Below are positions 23,083 to 52,209 of a DNA stretch of 64,000 bases, piece after piece; within the stretch, counting starts at the first letter, position 1, and each line of letters opens with the position of its first letter. The position numbers and the translations under genes are program-made. The DNA is from Malurus cyaneus samueli. Its lineage: Eukaryota > Chordata > Aves > Passeriformes > Maluridae. Under the pieces are notes generated by a model. The model was not told the origin of the DNA and made no database searches. It saw nothing but the letters and a program-made list of their open reading frames with translations. The stretch lies in contig CM019238.1 of assembly GCA_009741485.1 (NCBI GenBank), forward strand, positions 7,731,477-7,795,476. The letters are read 5' to 3'.

Positions 23083-25953
23083 ATGGAGGGCTCGGTGTCG
23101 GACGTGGCCGTGTGTAACCTGGCGTTCGCGGGGCGCCTCGAGGAGCTGCGGGCGCTGCTGCTCGCGACAGGACCCAGGCCACGCGGGCCGACCAGGTCAG
23201 CCGGCTGCGGCCCCTGGGGGCGGCTCCCCGCGGCGCGGCTCCTGCCAGCCGCTGCCGGTCCCTGCCCCGCTCACCGCTTCCCTCCGCAGGATCACCGCAC
23301 CGCGCTGCACTGGGCCTGCTCGGCGGGACACACGGATGTCGCAGACCTCCTGCTCGGGCTCGGCGTGCCTGTGAACGATAAGGACGATGTGAGTGCCGCG
23401 CCAGTCCCGCGTGCGGGGCAGTCCGGGTGCAGGGTGCTGCTGGGCCCGTTGTGTCATGGCTTCAGCCGCAGAGGGGCCCTGACAGCGGCCGGGGGCAATT
23501 CCCGAGCCACTGGCGCTGCTCCCTCCCTCCCTCCCCGTCCTCCCATCCACTGGTGTGCCCAGCGTGGTCTGTGGCATTTGGAAAAGCCCAGGCTGCTCTG
23601 TGTGCGCTGGGAAGGCAGGGTGAAGTGTTTCATGGAAATAGGCGTGAAGAGGAGACTTGAGTCCTGCTTATTGTCCAGGAATTGTAGGAGAAGTCTTCTT
23701 ATGAAGGAAGCTGCAAAACCAGGGGTGTTTGGGTGGTTGTTGGGGTTCTCATGTTGCTTTTATCTCAGTGTGATCTCTCAAATGCGTTGTGCCAACTCCT
23801 AAAGTACCCTGAAGATTCCTCATGCTGGGGAAGGCATTAATAAATTTTGCAGATTCAGTGATTTCACACTTGGCAAGGAGATGGCCTGCTGCTGTTCTAG
23901 AGGAGGGGTTGAAATATTTACATCCATTGCAAAGCATCCTAAATATCATCCTTAAAGAAGGAAATGTCTCATGAGTTTAGAGGATAGGATATAAAAAAGG
24001 TTGCAGAAATTTTTTAACAATCTTTTCTACTGCTTCTATATTTTCTTAAAAATGCACTAGTGTGAATTCTGCAGGGACAAAGTGTTCTGCAAAGATACCA
24101 TGTATAACTGCAGAGCAGAAGTGATTTCTGTCATTTAACTGGCAGCTTTTGTCAGGTACTGAATGCCTGAGTCATTCAGTACATGTGAGAAGACATGAGC
24201 CGTGTCTCTAGTAAAAATCAATAATGTTTAGCTTTACACTTGTAAGAATGTGCAAAGTGCGAGTACTCAAGTCTGTTTGGGTTATGCCTTGTTACATTTT
24301 TCTGCCTGAAACTCATGGTTTGAATAATGTGGATTTCTTCTTGCCTCTGTAGGCTGGCTGGACTCCCTTACACATTGCTGCTTCTGCAGGCCGTGATGAA
24401 ATTGTGAAAGCCCTCATTGCTAAGGGTGCTCATGTAAACGCTGTCAATCAGAATGGCTGCACGCCCCTGCATTATGCAGCCTCCAAAAATAAGCAGGAGG
24501 TATGTTTACCTAAGCTACTAGAGCTGGTGATGCTCTTGGAGGAAGGATTTACAGAAGATACTAACATCCACATCCTCCTCCCCTGCTCCTTTCTCTTTCT
24601 ACGTACTCAGATTGCGATCATGCTTTTGGAGAATGGAGCAAATCCAGATGCAACAGATCACTTTGAATCCACCCCGTTACACAGAGCAGCAGCCAAAGGA
24701 AACCTAAAAATGGTACAGATCCTTGTGCAGCACAATGCAGCTCTGGATATACGGGACTCTGAAGGAAATACTCCTCTGTAAGTAACTTTTGATTTTTATT
24801 TTGCTTAATATAGCATAATCTCTGTGAATTGAAACTCCGTTATTTCAATGTCTTTTTTTTTAATATCTCATTGCCTCAGACTACTCTCTTACTTCACATC
24901 GCTGTGCAATTAAAAAGTATTTCAGAAAGTCATGCTTAATATTTTGCTTACGTGTGTCTGTACATGTATACTTTAATATGTGTTACACCTTTTGTGTAAC
25001 ACAAAAGGAGAACACCTTTTGTAATAATCTGGAATACATTGGTCGCTGCTAGAGGGTAGAAAGTGAATTAATGACATCAGAGTCATAGGAAACTGGTCTT
25101 GCAGGCTGGTCTACTCTGTCCTGCCAAGCAAGAACTCATTTTAGAAGCTTTTCTTCACCTCTCTAAGGAAAATAAGTTGCAATTGAAGTACAATAAGCCC
25201 AGTGTTTGTTGTTACGTTAGAGATCAATTTCAATCTGTCAGGGTTGCAGCTGCCTTGAACTGCATGGCAAAACCACAATGGAATCTAGATTTTGCTGTGA
25301 AAAAGGTCAAGCAGTATGTTTCAGCTGTACATAAAGCCCCAGTATGGCCATGGAATGCACACAATTCTTCTCAGCACCCTGTCCCAAATGGAAAAAGAAT
25401 ATTTGCTGCATTTGCAGTAACTCTTTACTTTAGATTATTTTTTACCATCGGACAATTTATATATCACTTTCAATTTAATAGAGATTGCCATTTTCCATTC
25501 TCACCATGGATTATGTTCTCTTTAGCTTTGCTGACTGCAGAGCCAAAACCTAACCCAAAGAACAGTCTTAACATTGCAAGGACAGCAGCAGGAGGAATGT
25601 TCTTGAGTTGCTTAATGACAGCAGAGGGACTGGACAGCAAGCTTTGGAATCTGTCTAGGTAGTTGGCTGCTTGTGGATTTGTTGTTCTCAGATGTATCTC
25701 CCCCCAACACTCACGCTGTCATTTTGACATGACATAATTATTGCTCTGTGTAAATTTGGGCTGTTTAACAGTGGCTGTGGTTTCTTGTTCTTGCTGCAGT
25801 CATTTAGCCTGCGATGAAGAGAGAGTGGAGGAGGCAAAGCTGCTGGTGTCTCACGGTGCAAGTATTCACATTGAGAATAAAGAAGAGCTGACCCCACTGA
25901 AAGTGGCAAAGGGTGGCCTGGGAGCCATCCTTAAAAGAATGGTGGAAGGCTAG
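23083..25953 (+). CDS. PSMD10: 26S proteasome assembly chaperone PSMD10 (gankyrin), 5 exons, frame break in exon 1
   Basis: Gankyrin is a seven-ankyrin-repeat protein that binds the PSMC4 ATPase during assembly of the 19S base and also binds RB1 and MDM2 in mammals. Exons: 23083-23195, 23290-23388, 24353-24499, 24611-24777, 25800-25953, all GT-AG. Motifs seen: TALHWACSAGHTDV, PVNDKDDAGWTPLHIAAS, VNAVNQNGCTPLHYAASK, ANPDATDH, and the C-terminus GGLGAILKRMVEG. Exons 2-5 are in frame with one another. Exon 1 is 113 nt where the frame needs 114: after codon 28 (GC at about 23164-23165) one base is missing, and the correct wording resumes in the next frame as DRTQATRADQ. With one base restored the protein is exactly 226 residues, the human length. 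A sequencing or assembly error in the GC-rich island is more likely than true loss. Confidence 0.93.
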
Positions 25954-26063
25954 AGGGGGTTCCCACTGGAGCCTCTCTCCTGTTGCACTTAAATCTATTT
26001 AAGACTGCAAACTTCATATTTGGATAGTTCAACTAGGGTGTCGTGTGTGGCTATCAGCATGGT

Positions 26064-26069
26064 AATAAA
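26064..26069 (+). terminator. PSMD10: Proximal poly(A) signal AATAAA, PSMD10
   Basis: A canonical hexamer 111 bp after the TAG stop, followed by a T/G-rich stretch (tgtttttattg) suited to a downstream element. Confidence 0.6.
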
Positions 26070-26934
26070 ATGTTTTTATTGAAGCTGTCCTTCAAGTGCA
26101 GTGCCAAAACAACTCTTTGTACTTCCTGTTAATTAAATAGTTCACTGATTTTAAAGTATTTTTCAATATCATGCATTTTTCTTTCAATTTACAGTGTGAT
26201 GTGTATAAATGTTGTATTCCTTCTATTTCAGATCCCAGTGTAGAATTACTTCTTTCAAGAAACAGGACCAAAAATGTTTTAACTAACCATGTAAAGCCAA
26301 TTTTTATTTTGTTCTAGAGTGTTTATTTTTTCCCTTAGCCTTTGTGTTTTGTGTGTGTGGTTTTGTTTGGATTTTGTGTCTTTCTTCAGATGATTCTAAA
26401 CTACACTGTATCTTCCTGTGTAGAGTGCAGTTTGATGAGTTACTTAGATAATTGTATCAATTTCTGCTATTCTTGGTGTATTAAGTGAGATCTAAGTATT
26501 TAAAGCTTTTCTGTCGTTACTGACTGTTTTCCTGTTTTTCTCTGAGTCTTTAAATACATGTATTTGATGAAGTGCACAGCTTCAGGGTTACCTCTGCAAA
26601 TACACTGTTTTATAATGGATAGCTCTGGGTACTCTGTGGGATGTACTTAAAATTTAACGTTTCTTCCTCTTGCTCCTTTTATAGGTTCCTTTTTTCTGTT
26701 CTCTTGACTCCCATATGCAGCACTGACACTTCTAGTTTACCATCTCATTTTATAACAGAAGCCTGGTTTAATTTTTATTTACTGACAGCAAATCCTGATA
26801 TTAAGTTATTACAATAGCTGAGCTATTAAGGCAGAGTCTGAAAAATGACCTCCTGTCCTTTTGTTGTTAAGATCATTTTTGACACCAGTGGATAGATTTC
26901 CCCTTGAACATAGGATACTGATGAAATTCTGTGA

Positions 26935-26940
26935 AATAAA
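26935..26940 (+). terminator. PSMD10: Distal poly(A) signal AATAAA, PSMD10
   Basis: A canonical hexamer about 1 kb after the stop codon. It faces the VSIG1 signal on the other strand at 26978-26983, so the predicted cleavage sites of the two genes fall in nearly the same 20-30 bp. Confidence 0.6.
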
Positions 26941-26960
26941 GAACTTTCCTAAACAACAGT

Positions 26961-29900
26961 CTTTGGTATTACAAAACTTTATTAAACTTACATGTAACAA
27001 ACCCAGTATTTTCTAAATAGCTTGTATACTTGGGATGTGAACAGCAAGTGGGATGAAACCCTGCCGTCCCTTACACAACATGGAAATGCAACATGTTTGA
27101 TCTTCAGCCTCAAGGAAAGGGGGAAATGCAAGCTGACAATTTCTACAGTTTGACTTGTAGGGATTAAGGTCATGCAATTAATTTTCATAAGCAAGGCAGA
27201 AACTTCGAACCAAATGAATACCTTCACCAAGGACTTTAAATGTATCTTAGAACACAAAATGCAGGTTAAATTTCACCGAGGGGACTCATTAAGAGCAGAA
27301 GGGATAGCTTGCCTGTACAGTAAACTCTGGCCATGCAGACCTTGACTGAAGGAGGGAACTGAGTAAATGTTTCTTATATATTGCACAGGCACTGCTGAAA
27401 ATTTGATTTGAGATCAGCTAAAGCTGAGAGTTTTGTGTTCATTCTTGATCTTTATATAGCAAAAACCCCTGCCACAGTTCTGTAGCTTTGTAAAGCCACT
27501 TCCTTGAGAGATGGCTTGAACGTTGGCTTAATATCTGGTGCCCATATTAATGATCCCTACTCCCTAGGGGAAGATAAATGGGCCATGCAGCAAAGACTGT
27601 TTTAACATCTAAAGCAAATTCTGAACAATATTTCTGCATAGCTCTGCAGGTTACAACTGCACACTGTAGATCAATACTTAATTTGACTTGTACTTTGCCA
27701 AGAGGGTCAGTGGGAAGCTAGGAACGGTGCCCCATCCTTTTAAATAAACTTTAGAAACTCCATAATGAGAATCTGCCAGAAAGCTTACAGAAAACACGTC
27801 TCTATGGTAAGAAACTCCAAATACATCTTATTTTCCTTACCTCCTTACTCCCAGCAGCCTGTTAGGCTTCTTATTTTTGCCTTTTTACTACCATCTATTA
27901 CACAGTGGTAGTTAGAAGTAGGAGGGGAATCATTAGTCAAGAACATGGTTCCTTTTTTTAATATAAAAAGTTTTAACATAACTTGAGCAATTTCTGCTTT
28001 TTGGACAATTATAAAACCTGTGGTGTTCTAGGTACACTATTAGCTATTGAAGGTACTGACAAACATCACCAGCATAAGCTGCTATCTTATGTAGCAAGTT
28101 AGCTAAGGAATACCAGCAGATAAATATGTGGAAGTGAGATTAAGGAAAGATTAAAAGAAATATGACCACCTAATAGAGTCCCCTCTTCAATCACAATAGT
28201 GCTGTTGCAGAGATGTGGAAGTTGGAAAGGTGTAGCAACAAGAAAAATGTGAACTAGAACACTTATGTGCAGGGGATGGCTTTAGAATAACAAATCTAGC
28301 CATTGCAGGGACATGAAGACATTTATAATTTCCCATAAAGGGCAAGAGTAAAATAATGCTTAGGAATATCAGATAAATTAAATTACTGCTGCTGTCAGCC
28401 AAATTAGGGGCTCCCTTGGACCAGTAATTGGTTTGAGTAATATCATTAGGAAGCACCTTCAGTAAGAAATAGCACCCAAAGAGCATCAGGTCTCTGCTCT
28501 CCTGCTGCTTCTGAGTGTGTTTAATGTATCATCCTGCAGGTTCACACAACTTGGCTGTCAATATCAGACTTTTTCAGTAAGCTGCTCAACCTGGAATGAA
28601 GGATGGGAGTTACTAATTTCGCCTGGCACAGTTGCCACAAGAGTCAATAAAAGCAGCCTGATTAGGGAGACTTCTGTACAGATCCTGATTTGAGGCTTGT
28701 TCTGGATGTTTTGGGGAGAGAGGAATCCAAGGATCCACTGGTAAAACATGGCAGTGTTGGTATTAGCAAGGATTAGACCCTCACAATCTGGCACAGTTTT
28801 TAGCTAAAATAATGTTAGAAGAATGCCATAAATATTCTACTCTGGAATGAAGCTAAACACTAGGACACACCTATCAAAGAAAAATATTTGGAACTCAGAA
28901 AACTGCAAGGAAAATGCAGCTAATACAGCTATGCTTGAAGATCCAAAATAAACCTGAACTAGGATCTTGTGCCTTACATCCTTAAATGCTGCTATTTATT
29001 TTGATGAACATACTTAGAGCTGTAGGATCTGAACCTGAAAATTTTAACCCAGAAATCTTGAATGTTGCATGTAACTAATGTTTGCAGTCTAGGAACAGTC
29101 ATCAAAGGATTTATGAATATTAGATGCTCCAAAAGACTTAAGAACCAAAAAGCTCCAGCTCCCTGAGCCAGAAATGTTTTTGTGCAGTGCTTGAGACTGA
29201 AGCCACTGTCTGCCTGTGTCAGCGAGGACCTGCCTCAGGCAGCTCAGAAGGAGCTGCTCAGGCTGTGGGTCTGTATTCGCCTAAGCCCCTGGTGCTTGAG
29301 CTCTTCTGAAAGTAGAGCCTTTTTGAAAAGCTGAGTTTGTGTAACCTTAGAGATGAGGCTCAGAGAGAAAGGCTGTCAATTAACCCAGATATGTGGGGTT
29401 CAATTCCCTTTCCTCCTTCCAAGGGGGTGCTCATTTCTCGATGGCTGCCTGTCAGTGTGCCTTGCACCACTTACCTCTTCTCTTAATGCTTTCACCTATA
29501 GAAAATTGTTACAGCAGGACAAGAGACCAGAGGAAAAGTAGCATGAGTTTGTTGCTCAGTGGTTAAGACTAGTCTTGAAATAGACTTAAATCATCTTGGG
29601 CAGAGGAAGCAATCGAAATTTGTGTGCTATATAGAAGACAGTACAACTAAGTTTTGAAAGCAGCTCTGTCTGTGTGTCCTGAGGAATCTGATGCTGTGCC
29701 TACTGGAACAAGCCTTGCAAGGGATTTGGATCTCCAGCTCCTGTTGTGTAGAACAGGCATTTGGTGTCTGAACTGGGTACCCAAATGCCAATTCCAACAA
29801 AACCAGAACTGCTGAACACACAGTTCTGGAATGATGGTGCCCTTAGGAACTTTAAGCCAAGAAGGTCACTGTTATCAGAATGTATTCCATGTCAGGCAGC

Positions 29901-30505
29901 AACAGGGTAAAAGTTTTGAGGATTTTTTTTTTTAAGCTTAGGTGGAATTCAGACACACAAGGTTTCATTGGCTCAGGTCTTAGCATCTGTTTCTGCATTC
30001 TGATGACATTGATGCAACTTCTTTTTAGTTCTGATGTGCAAAATCAGTTCCTTTAAACACTGCAATGTACTGGCCACGATGATTTTCTTGGTGTACAGGA
30101 AGCAGGTTGGCCAGCACTGTTTCTGGAGAAGACTGCTATTGGTTCTGAGCTGTGTGGGTACACAGCATGACTGGTACTTGACTGGAAAGCTCTTACTTTG
30201 ACAAATGCATCAGCCCATTTCCTGATCAGTTTTGCAATATATGTTGGATAAATGTGGATGACACTCTTTATACTTAATTTTTTGTATAGTATAACTAGAT
30301 AATAAAAGAAATCTGGTTGACGTTAAAGGCCAAATCTTCTGCTGTTCACAAAGTGGCTCTGTGACTGACCCTTTTCTATCCACCCCAGTGGCTCACAATA
30401 CAAATGCCTGTTTAAGTTTTAGTCATATTTCTATGTTAATTCAATGACAACAATTTTTGTACAAAGTGGTCCAAAGGTGACAAAGAAAACTCTATTCAAT
30501 AAACT
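26961..30505 (-). other. VSIG1: VSIG1 3' UTR (long form) and 3' flank
   Basis: No coding exon is visible on either strand between the PSMD10 3' end and the VSIG1 stop codon at 30506-30508. The stretch is mostly AT-rich single-copy sequence with no repeat I recognise. It is assigned to the VSIG1 3' UTR only because the convergent arrangement and the - strand poly(A) hexamers allow it. Confidence 0.5.
26978..26983 (-). terminator. VSIG1: Distal poly(A) signal AATAAA, VSIG1
   Basis: TTTATT on the + strand reads AATAAA on the - strand. It would give VSIG1 a 3' UTR of about 3.5 kb. Another - strand hexamer at 28995-29000 would give about 1.5 kb. Which one is used cannot be told from sequence alone. 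Confidence 0.5.
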
Positions 30506-48640
<18,135 letters not shown>

Positions 48641-48744
48641 TGTCACACACACCTTGTGATGCTGGGAGAGAGGAGAGCCCAGCTGCTGCTTCTGGCTTCA
48701 CCTGAAACTCAACTGTTGTATTTTTTGAAGCTGGTTTTTTGTTT

Positions 48745-48890
48745 TCCTTATCAGCTGTGTATCAACACGTCAGTGAGCTGGTTCATTCTCCTTTATCTGT
48801 GTGTGCCTTTCTCCGACTAGTGGTGTGACTGTTCACTGGAAACCATTTTGTGGGGTTTGAGCAGCCAAGGATTTTGTTAATAATAAACCT
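48745..48890 (-). promoter_or_regulatory. VSIG1: Candidate VSIG1 promoter with GATA and HNF1-like motifs
   Basis: Read on the - strand, CTGATAAG (48747-48754) fits WGATAR, about 110 bp upstream of the start codon. GTTAATAATAAAC read on the + strand at 48876-48888 differs from the HNF1 consensus GTTAATNATTAAC at one position and lies about 240 bp upstream. There is no CpG island. GATA and HNF1 factors fit an endodermal/gastric gene, but the link is inference. Confidence 0.35.
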
Positions 48891-50529
48891 CTGAATCAGA
48901 GGAGCCCAGATTCTTCCACTTTTGCCAGGCCCTGCAGTATTTGCCTACCTAGGTACTTCCACTGAGTACAAGTATTTGTGGAGCTATTTAACAGTCAATA
49001 TGATTACGAGTGTTGGAGTCAGGCCTAATATGAGTAAGGAATAATCTTTATTTCCTGTTAGTTCTATAATTTCTTTTTTTTTAATTGGCATGTGTAGATA
49101 ATACGTTGTTGGTACATGTATCTTGTACAGTTTTATACGGAATTATTGCATTGGACGTGTGATTGCCTTGGAATTTCCATATTGGACTCATCAATAAGAT
49201 AATATAGCAAAATCAAGATCAAATGAAAGTTATCTTCCAAACTGATAAGAAAATCTGTTTCATCTAGTTTTAATCCATGAAGTTGGATGTTACTAATCAA
49301 AAAAGGGACAAGGTGAATATACTGATTTTTATTTGAATATTAATACTGTATTTATGTAGTGAAAAAGCAGTGGAAGAAGGTTTGAATTTGAAGAATTAGG
49401 ATAACTTAGATTTCCTTGTCCTTCTGGTTTAAAATGTCCCCTCTGAAGCTAATTAGGAACTGAGGAGGAGCATCTCAGGGCTCTGAATCAGCCTCAGACA
49501 AATGACACGGAGCACAAAAAGCAAATCTGGCTCCTGATTCCCAACTGCTGCATCAGTTACTGTTGGGATCAGGTTTATGGACTATTTTATTCTGCCAGAT
49601 ATTTCTGTGCATGGCATTTGCCTGAATAATCTCTGGGCAGATGGCAGGGTTTGGTGGTATTTTTATATGAGCCATCTCCAAAAGTTTTGGAGATTTCTTC
49701 TCTTCAGTCCTGACTGTCAGCACTTCACACAGCATTCCCACAGAGTGGGCAGTGCCTGTCTTAAATGATGGGAAGGGCAAGCTTGGAACTGTTAAATATC
49801 TCATCCAAGAATCACAGGGGACACAGAGTCCAAAAAGGAATGTGTACCTTGAAAGACTGAAATTCAGATTCCTGCCAAAAGTTGAAAAGCATTTATATTC
49901 CTCTTCACTGAGGAAGCATGGAGGGATCACAAGCACACGTGGGAAGTTCTCACTGACTTTCCCCAAAGCCTAAAATGGGAGTTGCTGCTGATTTCCAGTC
50001 ATTTAGCTATGGATGAGTGCGAATGATCTGGACATGAGACAACCTTCAGACACATTTCAATGATTGCCTGTGGCATTTCCATAATGCCCAGGAGTCTGAC
50101 TAGTACCTCACAGAGCCTGGTCCTTTGCAAAACACAGCAATTTTCAAGAAGATGCAGGAAACTATTTTCACCCTGCTCAGCAAGTTGGCATCTGCATGAT
50201 CCTGTGTCTTTACCACAAAATCAGTATGTCCTCTAATTCCCTCTCATTTATCAACACCAGGCTCCTTTCTCTGGTATTTAAATCCCCCCTCAGCTAATAT
50301 GTATTTTTGCTCTGTTACATTCACTTTTTGCCAATTAAGGCATTGAAAAATGTCAGAACTACATTCCTGAAGGGTGAAATGCCCCATTTGACCAGAGAAC
50401 AGGAGCCAAGAACACAAATTCTATATTAACATGTGCCCCTTTAAGGTGGGGATGTAGGGCTGAGATTGCCATTTACAGAGTGGGTATAGCCCATAGCAAA
50501 TGATGCTTGTCATCATTTGCAGAGGATTT

Positions 50530-50570
50530 CTGTTTTACAGAGGATTCACTTCCTGTTTTACAGAGGATTC
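50530..50570. repeat. Short tandem duplication, 23-bp unit
   Basis: ctgttttacagaggattc is repeated at 50530-50547 and 50553-50570 in non-coding sequence upstream of VSIG1; a partial third copy (cagaggattt) precedes them. Confidence 0.75.
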
Positions 50571-52029
50571 TGAGCACCAGGAGTGTTTCTGTTTGACACC
50601 TGGGGCTCATTTCACTCAAACCAGAGGCTCCCCAGCACTAATCTTCCAGGCCCTCCAGGGTTACTCTCCTGTGAAGGAAAGAGATGGCACTTGTCAGCTG
50701 CTGACTTTGCTTCTAACTCATTGCTCCTGGAGAACAGCACTGCCTGTTTAGGAGAACTGAACACAGAAAGCAAAATCTGCTTTGGTTTGGTGTTTTAAGT
50801 TACAGTGGGACAAGAAAGAAGCTCTTGCTTACACAGTTTGGCTAAGAGGAGAGAACAGCCCAGAGTGCAGCAGCACAGCAGTGACTTTGCCATGGGTGGA
50901 GCAAAGACTCCTATCTCGAGATAAAATGGAGGGGCAGTACCAGGAACTGTGTGTTAACAGACTTTGTGACTCAAATCTGTGTACACTGAAATATATTCAG
51001 AAATGTTCCTGTTCAAGCAGCTCCCGTGTATTCACTCTCCAAATAGAAGTGTCAGTCATTAAAAAATGAAACCCAGAGGCAAACCCCAAGCAAGGCAGCA
51101 TCCTGCAGACAGCACTGCCAGGATATTTAGGAGCTGCTTCTGTTGGCCTGAAATTCAATTTAAAAACTTCCTGTAGAATTCCATGTTTCACTTGACAAAA
51201 ATCAGCAGCTGCTGTCTTCCTGAAATTCCAACTGCTCTGTCTTCCTGAAATAAGCTAAATCTGTAATAGTGTGACGACAGTAAACCCAGCCTAACCCAGT
51301 GATTTATAAAGTTCTCTACCTCAGTATCACAGCTGATGGCTGGGGATGAAGAGAAGTGCGTAATTAAAGATTCACACAAGTGCAGTGAAAGAGTTTCTTT
51401 AAGACTCTAAATCCATCATTAGGTTGATTTTCAAACATACAGTACAGTCTGCTTGCTCATTGCACAGGCTTGATTGTGGTTTAAAAAATATTTATAAGCT
51501 TTGTTTGCACCCTAAAAGTTAATTCATGAACTTTTAAGCTTGCAGAGAGTGGAAATCTATAAGGTATCAATAATAAAAACTCTTTTGAAGGGAGAACCAT
51601 GGCTTGTCACCTCAAAGCAGCTTGGTCAGAAACACTCCTAATCCTCTGTATCCAGTTTCCAGAAAGATCACAGCTTATTTTCAAAAAGCACAATTCCGTT
51701 TTCTTGTAAAGGGTCTGTTTTAATATATTGTCCCTTTTCTCACTCCAGAAAGAAGGTCTTTTTTTCCTTTTAGCTCTTCTTTTTCAAAAGCCAGGGTCTC
51801 CTAGAGCAAAATCCCTGTTCAACAAGCTTTCCTCTTTCTGTGGGGGAAAAAGAGAAAAGCAAGCCCTGAAATGAGACAGAGCACCCACCCAGTGCTCTTG
51901 TCCTGCTGTGGAGGATGCTCCTGGGGTGCCCTGGCTGTCACAGAGGGAGGAATCCAGGCTGTTGGACAGACACAGAGCATGCAGGAAGGTTTATCTTGTA
52001 TCACTTTAATGAACTGACACCTGCTGCAC

Positions 52030-52209
52030 TCAAAGGGATTTGTTTGTGTGCAGCACTTTGCAGTTACTGTGACACCCACCCAGTGTGCATTTGGTCACCG
52101 AGTCCCACGGGAAATTGATGTGAATGTAAGCACCTGGACAATTTTGTGGATCTGGCTCAGGCCTTTTGGGTCGACAGTAACACTTCCCTGATCTTCCCTG
52201 CCTTCTGAC
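52030..52209 (-). other. Candidate cysteine-rich terminal exon or degenerate chemokine-like remnant
   Basis: A good acceptor (gtttttctcag) precedes a 59-codon open frame with six cysteines, spaced C-x-C-x11-C-x16-C-x4-C-x3-C, ending in TGA. A C-Y-C motif near the front and, in the next frame, a stretch reading roughly KGLSQIHKIVQVLTF and later CCTQTNPFE and FIKVIQ loosely recall a CXC chemokine broken by a frameshift and a stop. There is no upstream signal exon or nearby poly(A) signal. It may be chance. Confidence 0.15.

Larger units (their letters stand above)
22400..23450. promoter_or_regulatory. CpG-island bidirectional promoter of ATG4A and PSMD10
   Basis: GC- and CpG-rich sequence surrounds two divergent start codons 253 bp apart (ATG4A at 22829, PSMD10 at 23083). 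There is no TATA box. Two ATTGG (inverted CCAAT, NF-Y type) motifs stand at 23003-23007 and 23031-23035, 28 bp apart. CTGGGAGCTGCAGTCC at 22902-22917 and GGACTACAGCAGCCC at 22951-22965 resemble the ACTACA..CCCAG element of ZNF143-type housekeeping promoters. Coordinated expression of the pair is inferred. A run of CCT triplets at 22847-22862 lies in the ATG4A 5' leader. Confidence 0.8.
25954..26960 (+). other. PSMD10: PSMD10 3' UTR
   Basis: AT-rich non-coding sequence with AATAAA at 26064-26069 and at 26935-26940, giving a short (about 0.13 kb) and a long (about 1.0 kb) 3' UTR. Several ATTTA-like and T-rich stretches lie between the two, so alternative polyadenylation would change regulatory content. 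Usage is inferred. Confidence 0.65.

Noticed and set aside
22239..23117. + strand frame of 292 codons across the ATG4A/PSMD10 CpG island
   Set aside because: GC-rich, stop-poor sequence covering the promoter and the ATG4A first exon on the other strand. It has low-complexity Pro/Arg/Ala composition and no splice support.
49553..49973. - strand frame of 137 codons overlapped by + strand frames
   Set aside because: No recognised motif, no flanking splice signals considered convincing, and frames on both strands are open at the same place, so chance is the simplest reading.
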